A DNA stretch of 64,000 nucleotides, from NCBI GenBank assembly GCA_948567375.1, contig OX419756.1, positions 10,855,001-10,919,000 on the forward strand, given 5' to 3'. This DNA is from Lunularia cruciata (lineage: Eukaryota; Streptophyta; Marchantiopsida; Lunulariales; Lunulariaceae). The translations under genes and the position numbers were made by a program. Below the pieces are notes generated by a model, which ran no database searches, was not told the DNA's origin, and saw only the letters and a list, made by a program, of their open reading frames with translations. Shown one piece after another: positions 44,811 through 55,303 of the stretch (position 1 is the stretch's first letter; each line of letters begins with the position of its first letter).

Positions 44811-45539
44811 AAGAATAAAGCTTATGCCAATTGCTTATTGATATTCATAGGAAACAACTACATCAAAACAAAGATATTTCTATCATCAACAATTTGGACA
44901 TTGCATCATAGATTTTAAAATTTTCATGAAATAAACATGACTAGTTAGACAAGATATACATTGGACAAGCTAGTTGCCTTAGTAAAAACTGATATCCAAT
45001 GAATAAATTAAATATCACCTTTAATTAAAAATGATATTAGATTAGTAGGGTTGAGAGATAAGCATGCACCAAATTTGGATCAAACTAATAGTAAAAGTGA
45101 TTAAGTGGATATAAAGGCATCAAATTCAAACTTGATAGATTAGATTCTATGCAAGTTATATATAGATAATTTATTAAAAGGACTTACTTCTAGTCAATGA
45201 ATGTCATTTTGAGATATATTTGTTGCTTAAGAATAGAAAATTTAGTAGATTTATCCATTACAAGAATTATAAAGACTTTGGATGATCTTGATTGAAGTAT
45301 GTAGAAGGATTTATCAAATATGTTACTTTATTGTGAGAAGCATGTGTGTTATATCAAAGAATGATTGTGATATTGAACTTCATAGTGATTATTATGTTAT
45401 CATAAACAATGAAGAATAATTACCTCTTATCTCAAATAAATTATTTATTGGATCAACTAGGTGAAGCATGAATCTTCATCAAGCAAAACTTTTAATAAGT
45501 ATTGACAAGTACACATCTCAACATGAAATTTCTACAAGA
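44811..45539. other. Decayed family-2 body, no motif surviving
   Basis: AT-rich and without a readable frame. It lies where gag and protease of the family-2 copy would be. Confidence 0.4.
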
Positions 45540-46400
45540 TAGGTTTTTATACAAACTATGGATCATTTTGGATAATTTTGCTCATTTGTCTTACCAATGC
45601 TCCTATAGTGTTAATGGATAAGATGTAGAGTGTTGTGGAAGCATATGACACTAATTTTAAATAATAGATTCTTTTATAGAAAATTAATGAGAGAGCGTGT
45701 TTTTATATTGGCAAAGTGTTATGGTGGTTATGTGAATAGCAGTTCCTTTTTAAGAGATTGTAGTAAAGGTACAATAAAGATGAGGTTACCTTCCTGGGTT
45801 ATAGGTTTTAACTAAAGGGATTAAGATATAAGAAAAGAATATCGATGCTCTCATGGATTAGCAAACTTGATGGGATGTTTGTGATGTTTAAGGATTAAAT
45901 GGGTTTACTAACTTGTATTGGCAATTCATGCATTGTTATATATATCAAAATACCACTAATCAACCACTTATAAGAAGAGTAATGGCCAATGATAATGAAA
46001 AGTATATTTTCTCTATTCAAGAATTGAAGGACTTAGTGTAAATTTTCCAATCCTACAATCATATCACCCTAAGTAACTTTATGCAATTGATCTTGATGCT
46101 TCTAAATTTATGATTGGAGTAGTGCTATAGCAACAATTTGCAAATAGTTAATATTGTACTTCCTTTGCTTGAAAAAAGTTTAAACTCCATTAGGAAAAAC
46201 AAAACTTCTTGTGATTTTGAACAACTTTGAATCATATGGGCTATCAAGAACTTTTTATCATTATCTTTAAGATAAGTTGTAAGCATTGACATTATTGTAT
46301 TGTTATAAATTATTTACTTTCAGCATATCAAGAGTAAATTTTTATGGTTGGGAGAAACAACTTTCTACTACAAGATATCAAGTTGGAATATATAAACTTA
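45540..46400 (+). pseudogene. gypsy RT-RNase H relic
   Basis: The LTNAP motif of gypsy RT is readable at about 45588-45605. FSIQELKDL at about 46010-46040 and IDLDASKFMIGVVL at about 46086-46128 match the start of the RNase H domain (TDAS..GIGAVL in intact elements), followed by the CDFEQL and IIWAIK segments. Frames shift often. Belongs to the element whose LTR starts at 43680. Confidence 0.55.
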
Positions 46401-47611
46401 GAGAAATTTACATGTTTTTGATGCCTTCTTTCCTTTCTTAGATTATAAAGTACTTTTGGATTTTGTATTCAAGTCCAATATTAGCCTTGTCAAAGGAGGA
46501 ATATAGGTCAAATTATTGATGAAAATGACAAGGAAATCCTTTCTTCCAACATGTTTCAACCTCAATTGCACTTAAGGATATTAATTAAAATATATTATCA
46601 ATAAATAATGAGTTATTAAAAAATATAAATTACTATATATTCCATATGATTCTACTCTCTTATTTAGCTTGATTGCAAAAAGCATATCATCTTAGGTCAT
46701 CTTGTATTAGATTAGATTACTCACTTTTTCAAATTTTGTGATCGTAGCCAAACATAGCTCAATAATTAAAAGGCACATTTTTTTATTCTTGTGAAAATCC
46801 AAAAAAATGAAGCTTCAAATTTGAAGTAAATAGACATTTCTAACCATTACAATTCTACACCTTACATTTAAAGAATATGATATTATCATTATGATACTTT
46901 GATTTTATCATTTCTCTTCTTATCATTAGTCAGCTATCTTGTAATTATCATGTTGAGTAAGTAAATCCACTTAGCTAAAATGGGTATATTCTTCAATTGG
47001 CAAGTTCTACTTTGAAATTTGGCAAAGAAGTGTTTTGTGATCATTTAGGTCACCTGAAACCTACTTTTTTATTTATGTTAAATATCCTCTAAGCTACCTA
47101 CTTGCATAAAAAGCCTCCATTCTACACAACCTTGCAAACTATTGTGTTTTTTCATTGCAATTTCCCAATATTACTCATAGTTGGTTGCAATCTGTTCTTC
47201 ATTAATAAGTATTTACAAGATTTTAGATATTAAATGTATCATTAACTACTTAGAATCCCTCATAATGGTTAGACTAAATAAATCAACTATAGCTCTAAAG
47301 AAATACATCATGAATTCATGGGTGTACACTATAATAGTAGTTAAAATACCCTCCATTTAGTTCATTTAATTGTAATGGTAAAGCTCACATGAAAATCCAA
47401 GCAAACAAGTATCATATTCTCTCTACTTTCTTAATTATAATATAGACACTTTAGTTTTTTGTAGCTTATTAATCTCCCATCTACCAACATCAATATACTT
47501 CTACACTCTTATCCACCTTACCTTCTTCTTTATGAGAAGTTAAAGCTAACATGGAACTCAAAATTGTAAAAAATCAAATGTTAATACACACTACCACATT
47601 GTACTTTTATG
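46401..47611. other. AT-rich spacer
   Basis: No feature recognised. Confidence 0.4.
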
Positions 47612-47747
47612 TTTAGTAATAAGTCATGCTCTTTAGTATGAACCTTGCCTTATACTTTGATACTCAAGGCACATTGTGCTTTAGTAATAAGTCATGCTCT
47701 TTAGTATGAACCTTGTCTTATACTTTGATACTCAAGGCACATTGTGC
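47612..47747. repeat. 68-bp tandem duplication
   Basis: Units 47612-47679 and 47680-47747 are almost identical (GCCTTATAC versus GTCTTATAC is the visible difference), so the duplication is recent. Confidence 0.9.
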
Positions 47748-48059
47748 TTTGTCTATTCTTTGTTTTTGTAGTTTTCTTTCTTATTACTTGCCTGCTTGAT
47801 CTTTGTATTTATATTTCCGTTCACGTTACTAAATTACAACGCTTCATTTCCAATCTACATCTCTTTTATTTCTCAAATTCAACTTCTCCACTTATATCTT
47901 ACATCATGGATTATGAACGGTATAAGTTTGATTAAATTATTATAAAGCATATGATAGATTATAGATTTCAAAAACATGTTGAAAATGATTTCAAAGGATA
48001 CATCTACTTTAGAACCTTCAATTATAGCTCTTTTATTTCATTCATAACGCTCAAGATGC

Positions 48060-48248
48060 CATCCAAGAGTTCAAAATATAGCACCTGCAAAAATAACATT
48101 AATTAGTAGATAATGATATATGAATATCAGATAAACTCCTTATAATGATATATATATTATATGGTTTCTGGCAAGTTCTTTAAATCCATTCAAGAGTTCA
48201 AAACTATAGCATATGCAAAAATAACATTACTTAGTAGATAATGAGTAT

Positions 48249-48312
<64 letters not shown>

Positions 48313-48460
48313 AAATCTGGTTTCTAGCAAGTCTTTAATGTCATCCAAGAGTTCAAACTATAGCACATGCAAAACTAACATTAATTAGTAGAGAATAAAT
48401 AAATATAATATAATATAATATAATATAATATAATATGGTTTCTGGCATGATCCTTAATGG
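48060..48460. repeat. Three-copy repeat with AT microsatellite cores
   Basis: Three units starting CATCCAAGAGTTCAAA or a close variant (about 48060, 48185, 48341). Each runs through GCACATGCAAAA..AACATTA..TTAGTAGA into an AT-rich core and then GGTTTCTGGCA or a close variant. The middle core is (TA)29 and the last is an ATAAT pentamer array (about 48403-48435). Confidence 0.8.
48251..48309. repeat. (TA)n microsatellite
   Basis: Uninterrupted alternating TA over 59 bases. Confidence 0.97.
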
Positions 48461-48879
48461 CCATTGAAAAGTGATCCTTAGCCGTAGTCTGATTTTGAAC
48501 GGTATGGCAGGCCAATAGAAGGCCACTTCACATGGCTCGGTGATGTTTGGTAGTTTTGATGTAAGTTAGCCTTCTAAACATTGATGGAAAGAGTATCTTT
48601 AGGTGTCCATGGGAGGGCATAGGTAGGCAGTTAACTTGGACGTATGTAACACACATAAGTATACTTGTGATGACATGTCACTTGGGATTATTGATTGGTG
48701 CTAACAAGTACCCAGTTTTCCCATTAGGGTATGACAAGTTAGGAGTTTGGGACTTGCAAATATCCATATCTTTTGACTCTCACACTTGTTTTGAACAGAA
48801 AAGGGCTCATTGGATTCAGATTTCAATCCTCTTTCACATATTGAAGATGCATTTTTTTGATCTCATGTTTTTCTGGTTA
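48461..48879. other. Spacer before the transposase
   Basis: An open frame from 48667 leads without stop into the proposed transposase start at 48880, but its residues upstream of that Met show no family similarity. May include the transposon's 5' end. Confidence 0.35.
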
Positions 48880-50005
48880 ATGGAGTCCAACACAAAAAAC
48901 CTCATGGAGTTAACCACATTGTTGATGGGAGAAACAATTTTTGAACAAGAGGAAGATACTACACCAGAGTTTTGGAGTTGGTTCTTGATGGCAAATAATT
49001 GTTTTTTGCTATCTCAAAGAGGAATACCAAGAGACTTTTGGGTGATACCAAGATAATACACATGATGGGAGATTGTTCACAAGCAAGTATGGTCAATGGA
49101 TTCAAAATTTCAAAATAATCATATGAGAAGTAGGTACCAAATATCATATCAGAGTTTTAGGAAATTGGTTAATGAGATTGAACCACATGTGCCTACTATG
49201 TTTGAATGGCTATATGGTAGAAAAAGAGTGGAGTTAGAGAAATGTGTAGTTGTAGTTTTACACAAATTTGCACACAATTCACCATTGAGAGCTCTTAGTG
49301 ATTTGTATTGTCTTGGTGAATATACTATAGTGAAGTACACTATAATTATAGTCAATATACTAACAAACAAAGACAAAATATACTCTAAATACAACAAATG
49401 GCCTATAATAGCATAATGTATTGGAGCATGTCAAAGTTTGCACAAATATGTGTAATTCTACAAACAATTGGTTATATAGATGGTACATATATCAAATTGA
49501 GAATCAAACTAGCTATGAGATTTTATCCTGAACACTGTAGGAAAAGATACTCAGATTACTCTTTTTTGCTACAAGGCATTTGTGATGCGGATCTTTGGTT
49601 TTGGGACTTGTGTTGTACAATGCCTGGATGTACTCATGATGTTGCACATTTATGACAGTCCAACTATATCAAGCAATGGAATCAAGGATAGCTCTCACTC
49701 AGCCAACACTCATTTTGCCACAAGAAAACCATACAATACAAGTGATTACACCATTGATCCTTGGAGATACAACCTATCCATTATGTCAATAGTTGTTGAA
49801 ACATTGGCATTCACAGTCACATCAAGGAAAACCTATGCAGAATGTATTTGATGACCATATATCAAAAGCACATGTACGTGTGGAAAATGCATTTGGTCAA
49901 TTGAAAGGTAGGTGGAGCATATTGAGGAACTGTCCAATGCGATTGGAAGTTGTTCCAAGAGTGACACTTGCATGTGCAGTCCTACACAACTTTGTATTTC
50001 AGTAA
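48880..50005 (+). pseudogene. PIF/Harbinger DDE transposase, decayed
   Basis: Proposed start MESNTKNLMEL at 48880. In one frame with stops at 49054-49056 and 49063-49065 it reaches SYQSFRKLVNEI, a typical N-terminal region of plant PIF/Harbinger transposases (DDE_Tnp_4 class). After a shift, IGYIDGTYIKL holds the first catalytic Asp (49479-49481) and DLCCTMPGCTHDVAHL the second (49638-49640). A further frame holds RVENAFGQLKGRWSIL with the catalytic Glu (49883-49885) and ends ACAVLHNFVFQ. All three acidic residues survive but in three frames, so it is inactive. It faces a minus-strand ORF ending about 160 bp downstream, the usual two-gene layout of these transposons. Confidence 0.82.
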
Positions 50006-50160
50006 GGAGAACCATTACCTACTAAAGTCAATGTAGTGGATGAGCAGATGAATGGAGCACATATTTTTCCACTCCTAGGATCTGCAATAGATAAATGGAG
50101 TACAACTAGAGGTAAATTAGTAAGAGTAGCTTTGTACAAGCAATTCAAAAGTACTCATGC

Positions 50161-51216
50161 TTATCTATATATAGCAAATGTAGTTTGAGAGTGAAGGTAT
50201 TTACTTACTCGAGATGGTGGTCCACGTTGGTTATTTTTCAAGATTCCAAGCTCTATCCATTTCAGTTCAAGCATTTGGCTCATTAAATCTACCTTACATT
50301 GTTCTTGAACAATCATCAAGTCAAATTTATGATCTTCTTGCAAGGATCTCTTCTCATTTGCTTCTTTCACTACTTGAGTAAATTCAAGCATACACTTCTA
50401 CATTCCATCTTCACCTTCTTTTGATACTCTTTGCTTTTTGTTACATTGTCCAACAACACCAGGTTGAGCACAAAATTTTGTCTTGGGACTGATTGTGACA
50501 TGATTACCAATTTTCTCTAAAGAAGGTGTAGAGACTTGTGGTATTTCTTTCTCATCATTAGATATCAAAACATCCATATATGATTGTTCATTTTGATTTA
50601 TATGAGATGCTTCCTCACTCCTATCAATAGTTTCATCAATCAAGTCTACAAACCCTCTCTCACTAGTTATTGAAGTGTTAATACCACATGCTCATTGAAT
50701 GCCTTGTTCTTTGGGTGTACCACCTCTAATTTGGTGCATTTGTTCATAGAACTCCCGTGAAATTCATTCTCTCCCTATGGTTATTTTTCCTTTCTCAACT
50801 TTGTTTTTTTTAACCGGACCATCAAGCTCATTCCTAAGAATCTGTGGCTCATAAGGTGGTGTTATATTGATAGCTTCATTGAACCTATTAGCAACACCTT
50901 CCATTGATCCTGACTTACATTGCTTTGGTTACAATGATTAAAATAAATGTCTTCATACATATCCAAAAAAGCCTTACATGACTAGAAATCTACTCCACTT
51001 TAGTCTTCTTTGAAACGGAAACACCTATAAATACAATTGACAATAGTAGACAAATAATCAACATATAATTATTTTGGATAGTATACTAATCTACATATGA
51101 AATAGTCAAAATCATACCGCTCACAAGAGCATCTTTTGATGTTGAATCTTTCTTTTTTGCACCAAGCTTCTTCTTGGATGGGGCATGCAAATCTCTCACT
51201 AATGTATTTGGTTCCA
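50161..51216 (-). pseudogene. Second ORF of PIF/Harbinger element (Myb/SANT-like), decayed
   Basis: Minus strand, convergent with the transposase. Possible start MEPNTLVRDLHAPSKKK (ATG at about 51216). A central stretch (about 50905-50800) reads GVANRFNEAINI..YEPQILRNELDGPVKK, resembling the RFNE..Y...QLRN.WD pattern of the Myb/SANT-like proteins encoded beside PIF/Harbinger transposases. Two further open pieces (50643-50398, 50391-50161) are polar and end in a helix-rich segment (EFTQVVKEANEKRSLQ). In-frame stops and possibly one intron. Such proteins bind the terminal repeats and help the transposase enter the nucleus; here this is inferred from layout and weak similarity. Confidence 0.5.
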
Positions 51217-52906
51217 TGGATGGAAGAGCTCCCAAAACATTCTCATTTTATACAATCTCTTCCATTTTTTTGCACAAAATTCAAAAATATACATGAAAAG
51301 GTTTAGTTTGACAGAGAAATTTCATACCTAAAATGTCACTACAATATCAATCTATTGTCTTCAATTTTAATCACACATGGAAAGCATCATATAACCTTTA
51401 ACCAAGCTATAAAATAGCACAACACGTCTAGAAATGAAAAGTTATTACACATTACATATATGCTCAATCCCAAAGGTCAACAATAAGAACCTTGATGTGT
51501 TTGCTTAAAAAGTTGATAAAAAGTTGATAGAAAGTCAATAGGCTCGCTCTCAAGAAAACTAAACCTGTCATAAAATAGGATGTTTGAAAGTTCTATTGCC
51601 CGTTATATCACCTAACCTATTAACCTAGAAAATCTCTCATTCGAGGGACTCAAATAGAGCTAGAGCTGCTAACGTATAAGCTCCAGCAGAGGGTTTGAAC
51701 GTCAGGCAAACCTGACATGCACATGAGCTCCACCAAAATTATCATTGCCATACTTTGTCTTATAGTGGGCCGTTGAGCCCAAAAGAGCCATGTGAATTGG
51801 GTAAGACTCGCGTGCATTTGACATGCATGCACACAAGCTACTGGATATGTTAACTGTGGGTAGCAGAAAACCTGAAGGGAGCAATGGGAATAGAGCCCAA
51901 GAGTAGATGAGCGGGTTATTAGCCGGTATCTAGAATAAGTTACTACTTCATTCTAGCATGTTTATATAATCTTGATAGTCAATGAGAAGTGAGTTTCTAG
52001 CAAGTTATGGTCTTGGAGTTATTAGCCAATATCTAGAAAGTTATTTGTGGCCAAATTTTGACCCGATACAACTTCCTTCCAAGATGTTATGTCTATGTAA
52101 TCCTGATGGTAAACAAAAAGGTGGGTTTCCAATAGTGTCTCTTGGTTTGGTTGAGAAATATTTTGTCTCCTCAAAGTGGAGGAAATGGAAATGAAAATCT
52201 CATGGTCACTAAGTTGTTGCTATTTTTACACTGCTTATCACAAGATTGATTCCAACATAATTGGTTAGTTTTGATATCTCATCATAGCTTATGTATCAAA
52301 TTTAGTGTCAAATTTTGCTAATACGTCAAAGATGTTAATGAGGTGTGGAGCAGTTTTGAGAGATGACGGCTTGGACATGCTTTTATGATAGGAAGGATGT
52401 TTTTTTGGGGTTTTTTCCGAAGAGTTCTTACCCAGGTATATTAATCAAATATCAAAAGCCCAACATTTCTTGGCCTACACAAATGTGAGCTTTTCTATAA
52501 ACTAAGAAAGCTTTTTCTTGAGGTGGTTTTTGGAAGCTTTTAGGCAAAAGATTTAGTCATTGCACTCTCAATTCCAATATGAGAACAATAAGTTACAATG
52601 GTTTCTTCCCAATGTTAGGAGGAGCATGTTTGGAGCATATAAGAGAGAAAATAAACTTTCTTTTCTTTATGATACATTGGCGGGATTCAGAAATAGATTT
52701 TATGGAGGTCTATGGGATAAATAACAAACTTTGTATTTAATTTTAGTAAACTATGTAACAAGATGAGATGGTAATAAATGAATGCATTGTAAATCCAAGG
52801 TATCTTGTCTAAGTTGTGGTCATTTATAAAAATCAAGCACCATGTTATGGAGATTTAGGAACGCCTTATTGAAATAAATGATTCTCAAAATAAGTGACAT
52901 GGTTTC
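51217..52906. other. Spacer with a tRNA/SINE-like trace
   Basis: Apart from the tRNA-like trace at 51660-51705 and a short repeated phrase (GTTATTAGCC at about 51916 and 52018), no feature recognised. Confidence 0.4.
51660..51705 (+). other. tRNA-like (SINE head) trace
   Basis: GCTGCTAACGTATAAGC followed by GAGGGTTTGAACG (B-box-like, 51690-51702) resembles the anticodon and T arms of a plant tRNA. The D arm and A box are not recognisable. Probably a decayed SINE. Confidence 0.3.
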
Positions 52907-54427
52907 TTGAGAGGATGGACACAAAGTTGGGTGAGTTGGTCTTGGAGTGGGATTTATAATTTTTTTAGTAGATCCAAAATGCTCACTCTCAACTATTTGA
53001 ATTCTCAACTCAAATTCAACATCTTGAGTGCAAATGCTCCTATTGACAATGTACTAAATGGAAATTTTGTAGTCCATTTCCATAGATTAGTGCGGCAAAT
53101 GATAGGGCAAGTTATTGGAAATGAACTGCACCACCTTGTGGCAACCAAGATATTGATTAGGGTTTAAGGAATTTTACTCCAAAAGGGCAGAAAAATCAAG
53201 CAATGGGAGATCAAGTACCTTGTTACAACACAAGAGGCTCCCTTTTGGATGCAAATCCAAGACTTATAGACTCACCTTTGAATTTGCAACCTGAACAACC
53301 ATTAGCAAAAATTTGGAGAACTACTGAAGATGGCTTCTTTCATGCCGGGAAAAATAGAAGGAGATGAAAGGTTTTGCATGGCTAAGTACCATTATGGCCA
53401 AATATTGGATTATTTGGAGGATCCCAAGCATTTTGCACAAATTCATGGTGGGAATTGCAAAAGACCATTCAAAAATTGATGGCTTTTAGTTTCATGGCAA
53501 CATTTTTGATTAAAGAGGGCAAGGATTTCCTACTTCTATGTTAGAGGACCAACTTTACAAAAAATGGTTGAGGTATATGAAACAATACAAAGAAACTTGA
53601 GAGTTGAAGAACAAGTCTACAAGAGAAGTCTCACAAAGAAGGAGTATAGCAAAGGGTAGAGAACTATAGAAGATAAATTGAATGGAATGTACCCGCATTT
53701 TGCTAGAATAGAAGCCCTGTTTGGGAGCAGAGCAAACATTAGTCCACCTGCATTTGGGAGATTTTAATCCCAATTTGAGCAAGGTTGGCATAGAGGAGGT
53801 CCATGAAGGTGCAAAGGAGGGCTCTCAATCCTCATCTTCCCTAGAGGTGGTGCTCCGTGACTTGTGCTCCTAATTTTTCCCAAAGCTGTAAAAAGTATAC
53901 ATAGTGTTTACATAGACAATGGAATTTGATCATCCAAGGACAAATCACCATTTATTGCACCAATACAGGACTCACCTTTTGTTACACCACCTCCTATAAC
54001 TTCTACAAGGGATGGGTTAGCATGCACTTTTCTTGACCAAGAAGGAAAACATGAATCAAAGAGAAGAAAAGGTAGAATATCAACAAGTAAGGTATCACAA
54101 ATATCACCTAGTATGTCATTGTCTCAAGATTTAGCAAAAATTACCATGTTGAGGGCAAATACTATAGAATCTAGGGAGAGGTTATGATTATTTGAACTAG
54201 AAGCCACCAACATGAGAAAGAGAGAGAAAACAGTGATAAAAATGGAAGCCAAGAGTGTTAGATCAGAGATAGAGAAGATGAAAGTTGAAATTGAGAAGAA
54301 ATTGAGTGCAGATAAAAGGAAAGCTATGGCAGAGAAACACATATTCAAGGAGAAGAGTTTAGAGTCAAAGCAGAGTCATGAAATCAAAATGAGTCTCCTA
54401 TGTGCAGAAAATCTCTTGAGGAAATAA
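52907..54427 (+). pseudogene. Unrecognised decayed ORF with C-terminal coiled coil
   Basis: Plus-strand fragments in order: EDGFFHAGKNRRR (about 53327), YHYGQILDYLEDPKHFAQ (about 53390), EEQVYKRSLTKKEYSKG (about 53610), GMYPHFARIEALFGSRANI (about 53690), and finally 71 codons (54212-54427) of Lys/Glu-rich heptads (EIEKMKVEIEKKL). Frames shift between them. The layout of a folded N-terminal domain and a C-terminal coiled coil recalls Myb/SANT-type ORFs of plant DNA transposons, but I cannot name the family. Confidence 0.4.
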
Positions 54428-54653
54428 GCCAATATTTCAAATTGCTAGCTCAAGTTCAAGCAAATCCCACTCCAAATTCATCATACTCTAATGATAGCAA
54501 ATATCATACAACAATATAACATGAGTAAGTTATAATAAAGATGAGTTAAATGGACTTGAAAAAACCTCTATATTATCATTATTGCAAAATTTATCACTTA
54601 TTGGCACTAGAAGCCGCTTGTTGCCACTCATTGATGCCACCCATTGATACTTC

Positions 54654-54866
54654 ATGTTGCCAAATGTCACATTGTTGAGTTTGCCTCATGGCAAGTAGCA
54701 TCGACTGGGTTACAAGGTGACGTCTGACTACATGCATTGGTGCTTGCCATCGACACCCAATGTTGCCAAATGTTGCACCCCAAGTTTGCACCATGGCGAG
54801 TGGCACCAGCTGGGTTTTGGATGATGCCTAAAGGCACGTATAGGTGCGGAGTGACACAAGTCAATG
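54654..54866. repeat. ~106-bp imperfect tandem repeat
   Basis: Two units starting ATGTTGCCAAATGT (54654 and 54760), each with a TTTGC(C/A)(T/C)CATGGC segment and a GCATCGACTGGG or GCACCAGCTGGG segment. Further GGTGGC/ATGCC motifs continue to about 55000 in lower quality. Locally more GC-rich than the surroundings. Confidence 0.65.
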
Positions 54867-55303
54867 AGTTTTGGTGGATGCCTAGTGCCAAGAGATGCCT
54901 CTAGGGTCCATTGAGTTACACTAGGTTGGTTAAGGGTGACACGTGATGACACTTGTTGTTTGTGGGTGGCATGCATGGGCACCAGGGGTAATTGGGTTTG
55001 ATGCACCATGCAAGCGATACAAAACACATCCAAATTAACATGACATGAGAGTTTGACAAGGAGAAATTGAGAACCAATGAAAAAGTGTATAAATATGTAT
55101 ACATGTACATAGGATGTATATAAATGTGGAGCCACTAAAACACGTCAATATGCTATAGGAGAAAGACGTGAAGAAGAAGAGGTAGATGCCACATGGTATC
55201 TAAGTGTTGCTATTGCGTCTTGAAGTCTATGATGGTATACATGATGTTGAATCCTAAATGGAATCAATGACCACCAAGGGGGCCACTTGCTCTCATTCAA
55301 GTC
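54867..55303. other. Spacer
   Basis: No gene recognised; the tail of the preceding repeat and AT-rich sequence. Confidence 0.35.

Noticed and set aside
48251-48309. Replication origin or matrix-attachment site in the TA run
   Set aside because: A simple microsatellite explains it; no supporting motif.
51692-51702. A functional tRNA gene
   Set aside because: Only the T arm and part of an anticodon arm are recognisable; no acceptor stem or A box. Kept only as a low-confidence SINE trace.
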